NCBI RefSeq assembly: GCF_023703415.1
Contig: NZ_JAGMTU010000003.1
Coordinates: 558,001 to 622,000 of the forward strand
Direction: 5' to 3'
Origin: Microbacterium sp. USTB-Y
Lineage (GTDB): Bacteria > Actinomycetota > Actinomycetes > Actinomycetales > Microbacteriaceae
DNA: 64,000 nucleotides
The position numbers and the translations under genes are program-made. Below the pieces are notes generated by a model, which was not told the origin of the DNA, ran no database searches, and was given only the letters and a program-made list of their open reading frames with translations. Shown piece after piece: positions 20,425 to 28,352 of this stretch; position 1 is the stretch's first letter; each line of letters starts with the position of its first letter.

Positions 20425-20497
20425 GGGGCCTTAGCTCAGTTGGTAGAGCGCCTGCTTTGCAAGCAGGATGTCAGGAGTTCGAATCTCCTAGGCTCCA
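20425..20497 (+). tRNA. tRNA-Ala (TGC)
   Basis: Acceptor stem GGGGCCT pairs with AGGCTCC (one G-T pair). The anticodon arm is CCTGC-TTTGCAA-GCAGG with anticodon TGC. The T arm contains GTTCGAATC. CCA is not encoded. It lies 63 bp after tRNA-Ile; no rRNA operon is attached. Confidence 0.97.
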
Positions 20498-20580
20498 CAG
20501 TTTCCTGATCATCGACTCGTCGCCTCTCTCACAGAGGGTGCACAGCGCGCGTGCGCGCCGTCGCACTTAGGCTGACGAAG

Positions 20581-21672
20581 ATGTCGACCGCGCAGGAGAC
20601 GGAGCCTGAAGAGCTGCTTCTCGACCCGATGACCCGGCGGGCGCGGCGCCGACGAGCGGCCATGATCGCCGGGGCCTTCCTCGCCGTCTCCCTGATCATC
20701 GTCGCATCCCTGTTGCTGGTCTCGACCAGCTCCGGCGGCCGGACCTCCGTGCTGATCGGGACGTGGGGTACGGATCGCCTCCTGGGCCTCGCAGGAGTCG
20801 TGAGTCTCGGTGCGCTCGCGGTCGGCCTCTGTGCGATCCCGGTCGCCCGCCTCTGGCTTCTGCTGCTCGTCCCCGTCCGGATCGTTGCGATCATCACCGC
20901 CGGCCTGGCGGGTTTCGCGTGGGTGATCACCTCGTCGGCGACGGTCGTCCCCCTCCTCAGTGACGGCTGCGAGACCGGGTACATCGTCGAGGAGCGGTCA
21001 TTCCTGTTCGCCGCCTCGGGCACCGTCTTCCGCAGCGACGGGATCTTCGTGACCGCTGTCGAGTCCACCCGCGCGGACGACGGGTATCATCCCTTCGCCG
21101 ACGGCGCCTATGTCGTGGAGCAGTCGGGGGACGCGCTGCGGGTGCGGTACGCCGCGTCGCGCAAGGCTGCGGCGAGTCCCGTCTCGACGGCAGGCGCGTC
21201 CGCCTTCTTCCTTCCGAAGCTCGCCGGCCACACCCGGGCCTGTGGTCTCAGCACCGGCGCTCGACCCCCCGTGGAGGAATCACCGCCGCCGCCGAGCTAC
21301 ACCAGGGCGGAGCTCCGCGCCGGCGTGGAGGACCTGTCTCTCGCATCGCTCGAGGCCGCCGTCGGACTCGTCCGCGACAGGACCGGAGCTCGGCTCGATC
21401 CTGAATCCGTCGCCGTGGAGCAGGAAGGATGCGACGAGGAGGGGGCGCAGTTCGTCGCGGCACTCGAGTTCGAGACGGATGACAACGCCGCCTCGGTGAT
21501 GGGGATCCTCCAGCGGTGGGATGCCGCGGGCTACTCTCGAGACCGCGCGATGCACGAGGACCTCCGCTACAGCGAGACCCTTCCGGTCGCGACGATGAGC
21601 CTCCGGGACACGAGCACGATCGATGGCCTCATCCACATGCGGCTCACCTCGCAGTGCAGCATCGACCCGTGA
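20581..21672 (+). CDS. Orphan membrane-anchored protein
   Basis: 363 aa, family not recognised. The N terminus is acidic, then basic (RRARRRRAAM), followed by about three membrane segments (residues 25-50, 65-90 and 95-120). A roughly 240-residue outer domain follows, with scattered cysteines and a Pro-rich linker (PPVEESPPPPSY) dividing it in two. The start at MSTAQETEPEE is preferred to an upstream ATG that would add ten basic residues. It lies just after tRNA-Ala. The part after the linker looks like a small alpha/beta lipoprotein-like domain, but no function can be given. Confidence 0.75.
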   Translation: MSTAQETEPEELLLDPMTRRARRRRAAMIAGAFLAVSLIIVASLLLVSTSSGGRTSVLIGTWGTDRLLGLAGVVSLGALAVGLCAIPVARLWLLLLVPVRIVAIITAGLAGFAWVITSSATVVPLLSDGCETGYIVEERSFLFAASGTVFRSDGIFVTAVESTRADDGYHPFADGAYVVEQSGDALRVRYAASRKAAASPVSTAGASAFFLPKLAGHTRACGLSTGARPPVEESPPPPSYTRAELRAGVEDLSLASLEAAVGLVRDRTGARLDPESVAVEQEGCDEEGAQFVAALEFETDDNAASVMGILQRWDAAGYSRDRAMHEDLRYSETLPVATMSLRDTSTIDGLIHMRLTSQCSIDP

Positions 21673-21744
21673 GCACGCCGCGCGCGACGTCGATGGCAGG
21701 GCGTCCGGTGAAGTGCTGAGAGGATGGCCCCGAGGGGGATTGGC

Positions 21745-22218
21745 ATGTCGACGAGATCGCAGGCTCCGAAGGCGAGACGCCGATTCAGCGGCTGGATCGT
21801 GCTCGGAATCGTCGTCGCCGCGATCGTCGGTCCTCCGGTGACGATCACCCTGGTGAACGACGCCTCGGCGCGAAGCGTCGAGTCGTCGTTGCGGGCGCTT
21901 CCTTTGCCGGAGAGGACTGAGCTGGTCGACTCGACGTCCCGCGCGGCGAAGATCGTGGGCAACGGGAACGGCATGCAGTACCTGGGTGCCCTCCTCATCC
22001 GCAGCGACGAGAGCGCGGTCGAGTTGCAGGCCTTCTACGACGCGCAGAGCATCCCCGGCGATCTGACCGTCGCCGTCGCCCCGTCCGGGCGGCTGAATGA
22101 CTTCCACGGTGCGGGCGGTTTCCTCGATGAACCCGGTGAGGCCGGGACGTTCGTCGTCTACGCGTGGGGCGAGGGTCCGGGCGAGGTGTTCGAGGAGTTC
22201 GACCTGCGCGGGCACTGA
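21745..22218 (+). CDS. Orphan single-pass membrane protein
   Basis: 157 aa, not recognised. A basic N terminus (MSTRSQAPKARRRFSG) leads to one membrane segment (WIVLGIVVAAIVGPPVTITLV) and a small outer domain of about 110 residues. The start is chosen for GAGGGGGAT just upstream; an ATG seven codons earlier is possible. It shares with the preceding gene the layout of basic head, membrane anchor and small acidic outer domain, so the two may act together or be exported decoys of similar origin. This is inference. Confidence 0.7.
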   Translation: MSTRSQAPKARRRFSGWIVLGIVVAAIVGPPVTITLVNDASARSVESSLRALPLPERTELVDSTSRAAKIVGNGNGMQYLGALLIRSDESAVELQAFYDAQSIPGDLTVAVAPSGRLNDFHGAGGFLDEPGEAGTFVVYAWGEGPGEVFEEFDLRGH

Positions 22219-22267
22219 CCTGCCGTTCCGTCGCCGGTCCCGGCGGGCGAGGCACGGGGCCCGCGTG

Positions 22268-23692
22268 CTACACGACCGCCTCGGCGAGGGCGGCGATCGG
22301 AGACAGGCGCGGAGCGCCCGCGGTGACGCGCCCCCACGATGCCGCGAGGATCTCGACGGCCCGCTCCAGTTCGCGCGGCTCGGCCGTGAACGGGATCCGC
22401 AGTCGTCGTTCCTGGCCGCCCTCCACCGCGAAGCGGCCGCCGGCGCTCAGATGCAGACCGTGCGATGCGGCGTCGATCACCAGCGCCGAGCTGAGCGGTT
22501 GTGCGAATCCGGTCCAGAGCGCGACCCCGCCGTGCACCCGGGGCACAGACCACTCCGGCAGCGCGCGGGCGAGCGCGCCGCTCAGGGCATCCCTTCCGGC
22601 GCGCAGCAGTGCCGAGCGCTGCGGCAGGATCTCATCCAGCCGCTGCACCACCCGCGTCGCGACGGCCTGCTCGAGGTCGGGAGTGCCCAGGTCGTGGGTG
22701 GGGCGGGCGGCCCGCAGGCGCCGGATCACGTCGTCGGCCGCGCGGATCCAGCCGATCCGCAGGCCTCCCCAGACCGACTTGCCGAGGGATCCGACCCGGA
22801 TGGTCGAGGTGTGCCCGACGCCGAGCGGGTGCAGGCGCGGGAGCCCGTCGATGTCGAGATCGGCGGTGGTCTCGTCGATGAGGAGGAAGGATCCGGCGTC
22901 GTGCGCCGAGCGTTCGAACACCGCCCGCTCGGCGACGCTCATCGTGCGGCCCGTCGGATTCTGGAACTCGGGCATCAGGTAGGCGAGCACCGGTCTCGTC
23001 CGGGCGAACGCCTGGGCGGCCCGATCCACGTCCCAGCCGAGGTCGCAGTCCACCGGCACGCCGACGAGCCGGGCGCCCACGCGGCGGAACGTCTCCATGG
23101 CGTGCGGATAGCTCGGCGTCTCCAGCAGTACGCGGTCGGCACGTCGCAGCAGCGTGGAGGCGATGAGGTTCAGTGCCTGCTGCGCACCCGTCGTGACCAT
23201 GATCTGCGACGGCGTCGTCGGGATCCCCTGTTGCGCATAGCGATCGGCGATCGCCCCCCGCAGCTCGGCGTGACCGAGGATGTCGTATCCGGCCCGGGAG
23301 ACGAGCGCGGTCGCCGAAGCCGCGGCCTCGGCGATCACTCCGGGAAGCCCGGGCCAGGCGGGGGGACTCGCCTGCTGCAGATCGATGCCCTCCCGATCGA
23401 ACCAGCGTGCCGCGGCCGTGCGTCCGAGCGGGCGGGTCACGCTGCCGGATCCCTGCCGGCTCACGATGTGGCCCGTGCTGCGCAGGCTGCGGTAGGCGGC
23501 CGCGACCGTGGTGCGGCTCACCCCGAGTGCTGCGGCGAGCTCGCGTTCCGCCGGGAGGGCGGTCTCGGCGGCGATCCGGTTGTCCAAGCACAGCAGGCGG
23601 ATGGCGTCGGCGAGGGCGTCGAAGGCGGGTTCGCTGGTGCGCCACAGTCCGAGCAGCTCGACCAGGGCGCGAGCGGAGAGCCGGGAGTCCAT
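22268..23692 (-). CDS. MocR/GntR-type PLP-dependent regulator (YczR-like)
   Basis: 474 aa with an N-terminal winged HTH (about residues 20-88, LPAERELAAALGVSRTTVAA) fused to a fold-type I aminotransferase domain. Its PLP lysine is expected at about K305 (SLGKSVWGGLRIGW), and the family motifs MPEFQNPTGRTMS and DETTADLDIDG are present. It diverges from a YczE-type membrane gene with 61 bp between starts; the yczR-yczE pairing is known for this MocR subfamily, so it probably controls that gene and itself through the palindrome between them. Confidence 0.9.
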   Translation of the reverse strand: MDSRLSARALVELLGLWRTSEPAFDALADAIRLLCLDNRIAAETALPAERELAAALGVSRTTVAAAYRSLRSTGHIVSRQGSGSVTRPLGRTAAARWFDREGIDLQQASPPAWPGLPGVIAEAAASATALVSRAGYDILGHAELRGAIADRYAQQGIPTTPSQIMVTTGAQQALNLIASTLLRRADRVLLETPSYPHAMETFRRVGARLVGVPVDCDLGWDVDRAAQAFARTRPVLAYLMPEFQNPTGRTMSVAERAVFERSAHDAGSFLLIDETTADLDIDGLPRLHPLGVGHTSTIRVGSLGKSVWGGLRIGWIRAADDVIRRLRAARPTHDLGTPDLEQAVATRVVQRLDEILPQRSALLRAGRDALSGALARALPEWSVPRVHGGVALWTGFAQPLSSALVIDAASHGLHLSAGGRFAVEGGQERRLRIPFTAEPRELERAVEILAASWGRVTAGAPRLSPIAALAEAVV

Positions 23693-23711
23693 GAGGCCAG
23701 CCTAGGCCGAT

Positions 23712-23732
23712 TGGACTGGTGTCAACAGTCCA
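23712..23732. promoter_or_regulatory. Candidate MocR operator
   Basis: TGGACTG-N7-CAGTCCA, a perfect 7-bp inverted repeat in the 61-bp gap between the divergent MocR regulator and yczE-like genes. On the minus strand its spacer contributes TTGACA, a consensus -35 hexamer, so regulator binding would block its own promoter. Confidence 0.65.
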
Positions 23733-23753
23733 TTTCTGCTCGATCATGGAGGC

Positions 23754-24374
23754 ATGACACGAAGGGTGCTGCAGCTGCTGATCGGTCTCGTGCTCTACGG
23801 CGTCGGAGACGGACTCATGATCACCGCCGGTCTGGGCGTGGATCCGTGGACCGTTTTCGCCCAGGGCCTGGCTCGTCACACCGGCATCGGCGTGGGCTGG
23901 ATCACGAACATCGTCGGGCTGCTCGTGCTGCTGCTGTGGATCCCGCTGCGTCAGAAGCCCGGCATCGGCACCCTGCTCAACGTGCTGCTCGTGGGCACCG
24001 CGATCCAGGCGACCGTCACGGTCGTCCCGCCGGTGCACGGCCTGCTCGCGCAGGTGCTCGTGCTGGTCGCGGGTGTGCTCGTCGTCGCTCTGGCGAGCGG
24101 GCTCTACATCGGCGCACGGTTCGGCCCCGGCCCCCGCGACGGTCTCATGACCGGCATGAACGCGCGTCTCGGCTGGCCGATCTGGGTCTCCCGTCTGACG
24201 GTCGAGGTCACGGTGCTCGTGATCGGCTGGCTGCTCGGCGGCACCGTGGGCATCGGCACCGTCGTCTTCGCGCTCGGGATCGGTCCGCTCGTGCACATCG
24301 CGCTGCCCCTGCTGGATACGGCGCGCGCGAGCGGCAGCGACCGTGAGGCGCCTGCACAGGTCGAGCCTGCATGA
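23754..24374 (+). CDS. YczE/YitT-type membrane protein
   Basis: 206 aa with about five membrane segments. The start RRVLQLLIGLVLYGVGDGLMITAGLG and the motif GLGVDPWTVFAQGLA, then GARFGPGPRDGLMTGMN, are characteristic of YczE. The biochemical role is unknown. It diverges from the MocR regulator and shares its operator region. The PAP2 gene starts 7 bp after its stop and is probably co-transcribed. Confidence 0.88.
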   Translation: MTRRVLQLLIGLVLYGVGDGLMITAGLGVDPWTVFAQGLARHTGIGVGWITNIVGLLVLLLWIPLRQKPGIGTLLNVLLVGTAIQATVTVVPPVHGLLAQVLVLVAGVLVVALASGLYIGARFGPGPRDGLMTGMNARLGWPIWVSRLTVEVTVLVIGWLLGGTVGIGTVVFALGIGPLVHIALPLLDTARASGSDREAPAQVEPA

Positions 24375-24381
24375 TGGAGTC

Positions 24382-25203
24382 ATGGCGGCGAGACGTGGGG
24401 TGGCACCGTTCGCGCTTGCCGCCGTGCTGCTGGCCGTCGCATTCGTAGCGACCTACCTGTTCTTCGTCCGCACCTACGTCGGGCAGATCGTCGACGAGCG
24501 CGCCTTCGTCGGCGCGTCGGGTCAGCACGACGCCGTCTACCGGGTGGCGGGCTTGGTTCTGGGCAACGTTCCGACCGTCGCCGTCGGCGGCGGGATCCTG
24601 GTCACGCTCATCATCGGCATCGTGACCCGCCGGTTCCGGCATCTGACGGTGGCGCTGGGCGTCGGCGCCGTGGCGGTGGCCGCCGCAGAGCTCGCCAAGC
24701 ACGTCTTCCTGGAGCGGGCCGCGACCGGCGCGACCGACCTCCTCGACAATTCATTCCCATCCGGGCATGCGACGGTGGCGGCGGCTGCGGCCTTCGCCGT
24801 CTTCGTGGTCAGCCCTCCGCGCTGGCGTCCGCTCGCGGCGGCGCTCGGCGGGGCGTTCGCTGTGCTGACGGGCATCGGACTCGTGATCCAGCAGTGGCAC
24901 CGCCCCAGCGACGTGGTCGCGGCTTTCATGCTCGTCGCGGCATGCGGATGCCTCGGCGGCATCGCCCTCCTGCTGTGGCGGGTGCCGGAGGCCGTTCCCC
25001 CGGCGCGGTCGCTGCGAGCGCTCTGGTGGGTCTCCGGAGCGAGCGCGGTCGCCTCGGCGATCGCGTTCGTGGTCATCTTCGTCACCGTGGAGAACCACGG
25101 CAGCCATCTGCAGATCGCCTACGCCGGCGGCAGTACGGCCATCCTCGCCGTCGGCAGCGCATTCGCGGCCGCCGGGAATTCCCTCTTCCGCCGGATCTCC
25201 TGA
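24382..25203 (+). CDS. PAP2-family lipid phosphatase
   Basis: 273 aa integral membrane protein of the PAP2 superfamily, which dephosphorylates lipid phosphates such as undecaprenyl pyrophosphate or phosphatidylglycerol phosphate. Motif 2 is clear in NSFPSGHATVA and motif 3 in QQWHRPSDVVA. Motif 1 is weak (KHVFLERA rather than the usual Lys-x6-Arg-Pro), so activity is not certain. A start at MAARRG with GATGGAG upstream is used. It probably forms a transcript with the yczE-like gene and ends at a hairpin. Confidence 0.85.
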   Translation: MAARRGVAPFALAAVLLAVAFVATYLFFVRTYVGQIVDERAFVGASGQHDAVYRVAGLVLGNVPTVAVGGGILVTLIIGIVTRRFRHLTVALGVGAVAVAAAELAKHVFLERAATGATDLLDNSFPSGHATVAAAAAFAVFVVSPPRWRPLAAALGGAFAVLTGIGLVIQQWHRPSDVVAAFMLVAACGCLGGIALLLWRVPEAVPPARSLRALWWVSGASAVASAIAFVVIFVTVENHGSHLQIAYAGGSTAILAVGSAFAAAGNSLFRRIS

Positions 25204-25547
25204 CGGGTCCGACAGGTTCTCCCGAGCTTCCGCACAGGCTCCGGAAAGGAAGGGATCCGTTTCGGTCGCGCGCCGGATCCTTTCCTGCGAGGAATCGGAA
25301 AACAGCCGGTGAACAGCCGGTATCCAGCCGAGCGATCCGGCCGGACAATGTCGTGCGGGATCATTTCCGCATTCCCCGAGTAATCCACATGTGGATGAAC
25401 CTGTTAATAGATTCCGCAGGACCGGGAAGTCGTCATCAGCGAGGCCGGACCGACCACGTCTGCACGATCCGTCGAGACCCGCTCGCGCCCGATCGGGGGC
25501 GCGCCGGGATTGCGCCGATCGCCCGAGCGGGGTCCATACTCGTCGTC
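25204..25547. other. Gap before the small orphan gene
   Basis: 344 bp without a gene. It holds the PAP2 terminator hairpin, a direct repeat AACAGCCGGT (25301-25310 and again 25312-25321), and the 14-bp palindrome ATCCACATGTGGAT (25383-25396). That palindrome makes two overlapping one-mismatch DnaA-box-like sequences, in a locally A/T-richer stretch. No ORF with good start features was found. Confidence 0.6.
25248..25285 (+). terminator. Hairpin after the PAP2 gene
   Basis: Twelve-bp stem GGAAGGGATCCG / CGGATCCTTTCC with one G-T pair and a 14-nt loop, about 45 bp after the PAP2 stop. A plausible terminator without a strong T-run. Confidence 0.6.
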
Positions 25548-25889
25548 ATGCCTTCCACGCTCTCCCTCGACGGGCTGCGCTTCGCCATGGTCTCCTCGAC
25601 CGCCAGCGCCGTCGACTCCGCTGCTCCGACGACCTTCGACTATCACCAGGACGGCCGGTTGATCTGGGGCGAGTACACCGGGGACACGGTGACGGAGGGG
25701 CGCTTCGTCGGCGAGGTGGCGGGTGCCGAGGTGCGGGTCTCGTTCGCGCATGCGCTCGTGGCGGATGGCACCGTCGTGCGGGGAGACGCGGTCAGCCGCG
25801 CCGAGCAGGCCGAGGACGGCCGGATCCGCCTCGTCGAGGACTTCGCGGTCGACGGGGTCGACCACGTGAGCGTCTGCCTGCAGGTCTGA
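25548..25889 (+). CDS. Small beta-rich conserved hypothetical protein
   Basis: 113 aa. The pattern FDYHQDGRLIWGEYTGDTVTEGRFVGEV resembles a small actinobacterial family often auto-labelled 'N-acetylglutamate synthase' although it has no acetyltransferase domain. The alternating residues suggest a beta-sheet or small barrel. It is single and monocistronic, facing the Lrp gene. No enzymatic role is claimed. Confidence 0.75.
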   Translation: MPSTLSLDGLRFAMVSSTASAVDSAAPTTFDYHQDGRLIWGEYTGDTVTEGRFVGEVAGAEVRVSFAHALVADGTVVRGDAVSRAEQAEDGRIRLVEDFAVDGVDHVSVCLQV

Positions 25890-25955
25890 GGCGCCCGGCC
25901 CGTTCAGCGCCGCCGACCCGGGGTCCCTCCGCTAGGCCGGTGCTCGCTCCACGAC

Positions 25956-25981
25956 CCCGGATCTGAACCCTCAGATCCGGG
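25956..25981. terminator. Stem-loop at the end of the Lrp gene
   Basis: CCCGGATCTGA / TCAGATCCGGG, 11 bp with a 4-nt loop. The right arm covers the Lrp-type gene's stop codon. It lies between converging genes, so may serve both. Confidence 0.6.
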
Positions 25982-26555
25982 TGCCCCTGCTCCCGTCAGT
26001 GCGGGTGAACCGCATCAGACCGCTGTCGACCCCGATCGCCGCGCGCTGCGGGATCTCGTCCGGCAGCACGAACGGGCGGCGGAACACCTCGCCCATCACG
26101 ATCGCCGTCTCGACCTTGGTGACCTCGGGACGGTCGGCGATCGTGCCGATCACGAGCGACTGCATGCGCTCCATGTCGATGCTGCGCACGATCAGCATCA
26201 CGTCGTGCTCACCGGTCATCACCATCGCCGACTCGACATCGGGCATCTCGCCGATCGCCTGGAGGAACGACGTCCAGGACTGCGGCTGGATCGTGCAGAA
26301 CACGAGGGCGCTCACGCCGAGGCCGAGTCGTGTGGTGTCGACCTCCGCGGTGTACCCGGTGATGATGCCCGCCCGCGTCAGCGACTCGACGCGGGAGTAG
26401 GCGCTGGCACGCGAGATCCCGACCTCCTGGGCCAGGGCGGCGATCGAGATCCGTCCGTTGCGACGCAGCGCGCGGAGGATGTCGTACGCGATTTCGTCGA
26501 TCGCGGGCACGGATCGTCCAGATACGTGAGGCTGATCTTCGCTCATGCTGGACAT
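25971..26555 (-). CDS. Lrp/AsnC-family transcriptional regulator
   Basis: 194 aa from ATG (MSSMSEDQPHVSGRSVPAIDE); another ATG three codons on and a TTG upstream are alternatives because no strong ribosome binding site is visible. The HTH is ILRALRRNGRISIAALAQEVGISRASAYSRVESL (written here in part; about residues 25-60). The C-terminal RAM effector domain follows, with GEHDVMLIVRS. It diverges from the peptide-importer operon across about 120 bp, so it may regulate that operon in response to amino acids. This is inference from position. Confidence 0.88.
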   Translation of the reverse strand: MSSMSEDQPHVSGRSVPAIDEIAYDILRALRRNGRISIAALAQEVGISRASAYSRVESLTRAGIITGYTAEVDTTRLGLGVSALVFCTIQPQSWTSFLQAIGEMPDVESAMVMTGEHDVMLIVRSIDMERMQSLVIGTIADRPEVTKVETAIVMGEVFRRPFVLPDEIPQRAAIGVDSGLMRFTRTDGSRGTRI

Positions 26556-26677
26556 ATTGCCGTAGTGATGGAAGCGTGACAATGGATTGCTCGAAATTGA
26601 GCCGATCTGTCGGATATAGTGCCGGGAAACCCGATCTGGTCGTCTGACCTGTCCATTCTTTCAATGAGGAGGAAGCC

Positions 26678-28270
26678 GTGGCCCGTTCTTATCGCCACGT
26701 CGCCGCAGCGGTCATCGCCGCGGCCGCCATCGCGCTCGCCGGCTGCTCCGGCGGCAACTCCGCGAGCAACAACTCCAGCGGATCCTCCTCCTCGGGCGGC
26801 ACGCTCGTGGTCGACACCGCGTTCTCGCTCGAGACGGGCGACCCCGGTCGCAACTACGTCCCGACCGGCAACATGGTGCTGCACGCGGTGTACGACACCC
26901 TGCTGACGTTCCAGGGCGCCGACTCGACCACCCCGAAGCCCGACATCGCGACCATGAAGCAGAACTCGGACGCCACCGAGTTCACCTTCACGATCCAGGA
27001 CGGCCGCACGTTCTCGGACGGCACTCCGATCACCGCCGATGACGTGGTCTTCTCCCTCGACCGCGTCGCCGGCATCACCGACTCCAAGGCCAACTTCCTG
27101 ATGACGGGGATCACGGTCACGAAGGTCGACGACAAGACGGTGAAGCTGTCGACCAAGACGCCCTCGCTGCAGCTGCCCGCGATCGTCACCAACCCGTCGC
27201 TCGCGATCCTGAACTCCAAGGTCGTGAAGAAGAACGGCGGCACCACGGACGACAAGGACGGCGCGAAGAGCTGGCTCGACGCGAACTCCGCCGGATCCGG
27301 CCCGTACAAGCTGCAGTCGCTCGACCTCACCACCCAGGTGGTGCTGGTGAAGAACGACAAGTACGACGGCGAGGACAAGCCCGCCTACGACAAGATCGTG
27401 GTGCGCAACATCTCGCAGTCGTCCACGCAGCTCACCAACCTCAAGGGCGGCGACTCGAACGTGGCCGTCGACCTCTCCGGCGACCAGGTCAAGAACCTCG
27501 GTGACGGCTTCACCGTCGACTCCGCTCCGTCGGCCGAGACCCTCTTCCTCCTCATCAACCAGGACAAGAACGTCGGCGGTGTGACCGCGAACCCGAAGTT
27601 CGCCGAGGCCGTGCGCTACGCGCTCGACTACGACAAGCTGCTCGAGCTCGCCGGATCCGGATCCGAGCAGGCCACCGGCGTCGTCCCGCCGATGTTCCCC
27701 GGCGCGAACAAGACCGGCGTGAAGCAGGATCTGGACAAGGCCAAGGCCGCGCTCGTCGCCTCCGGTTACACCGGCCAGGAGGTCAAGCTGCAGTTCCCGA
27801 ACGACAACCCGGTCGGCGGCGTGGAGTTCACGCCGGTCGCCGAGCGCGTGCAGGAGCAGCTGAAGGCGGTCGGCATCAACGCGACCCTCGCCCCCGCCCC
27901 GTTCGCGACCGAGGTGCAGCCCTACGTCAAGGCGCAGGAGGCGTTCTCGCTCTGGTACTGGGGCCCCGACTACGCCGACACCTCGTCGTTCCTGCCGTTC
28001 GGCCCGGGCCAGAAGGTCGGCCTGCGCGCCGGCTGGACCGCCGAGGCCGACCCGGCGATCGCCGACCTCGTGACCAAGGCGCAGAACGCGACGACCGTGG
28101 ACGCGCGCAACACGGCGTTCAGCGACTACGCGAAGGCGATGCAGGAGTCCGGGCCGTTCGTGCCGCTGATCGTCCCCGGCATCAACCTCGCCAGCTCCAC
28201 CAAGGTCGCCGGTCTCGAGTACAACGTGACCTGGACCCTGGACCTGCGGACGCTGCACCCCGCCAAGTAA
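26678..28270 (+). CDS. Peptide-type ABC transporter substrate-binding lipoprotein
   Basis: 530 aa, family 5 extracellular solute-binding protein (dipeptide/oligopeptide/nickel group). The signal peptide ends in lipobox LAGC with lipidation at Cys23, followed by a Ser/Asn/Gly linker. The SBP_bac_5 domain runs from about residue 60 to the end. GTG start with a full AGGAGG ribosome binding site. It heads a five-gene operon and is followed by a strong stem-loop, which could leave this gene expressed above its permeases. The exact ligand cannot be read from sequence. Confidence 0.93.
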   Translation: MARSYRHVAAAVIAAAAIALAGCSGGNSASNNSSGSSSSGGTLVVDTAFSLETGDPGRNYVPTGNMVLHAVYDTLLTFQGADSTTPKPDIATMKQNSDATEFTFTIQDGRTFSDGTPITADDVVFSLDRVAGITDSKANFLMTGITVTKVDDKTVKLSTKTPSLQLPAIVTNPSLAILNSKVVKKNGGTTDDKDGAKSWLDANSAGSGPYKLQSLDLTTQVVLVKNDKYDGEDKPAYDKIVVRNISQSSTQLTNLKGGDSNVAVDLSGDQVKNLGDGFTVDSAPSAETLFLLINQDKNVGGVTANPKFAEAVRYALDYDKLLELAGSGSEQATGVVPPMFPGANKTGVKQDLDKAKAALVASGYTGQEVKLQFPNDNPVGGVEFTPVAERVQEQLKAVGINATLAPAPFATEVQPYVKAQEAFSLWYWGPDYADTSSFLPFGPGQKVGLRAGWTAEADPAIADLVTKAQNATTVDARNTAFSDYAKAMQESGPFVPLIVPGINLASSTKVAGLEYNVTWTLDLRTLHPAK

Positions 28271-28273
28271 GCC

Positions 28274-28311
28274 CTGCGGGGGCCGGATCCACGGGGATCC
28301 GGTCCCCGCAG
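28274..28311 (+). terminator. Intra-operon stem-loop (partial terminator)
   Basis: A 17-bp stem with one G-T pair and a 4-nt loop begins 4 nt after the binding-protein stop codon. No T-run follows, so mRNA protection or partial termination fits better than complete termination, and would make more binding protein than permease. Confidence 0.75.
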
Positions 28312-28352
28312 CACCACGCCGTCACCGCCCCGCAGACCCGGAAGCGCCGACT

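Noticed and set aside
22097..24346. 749-codon plus-strand open frame
   Set aside because: Covers the MocR gene antisense and the yczE gene in another frame; no domain is visible.
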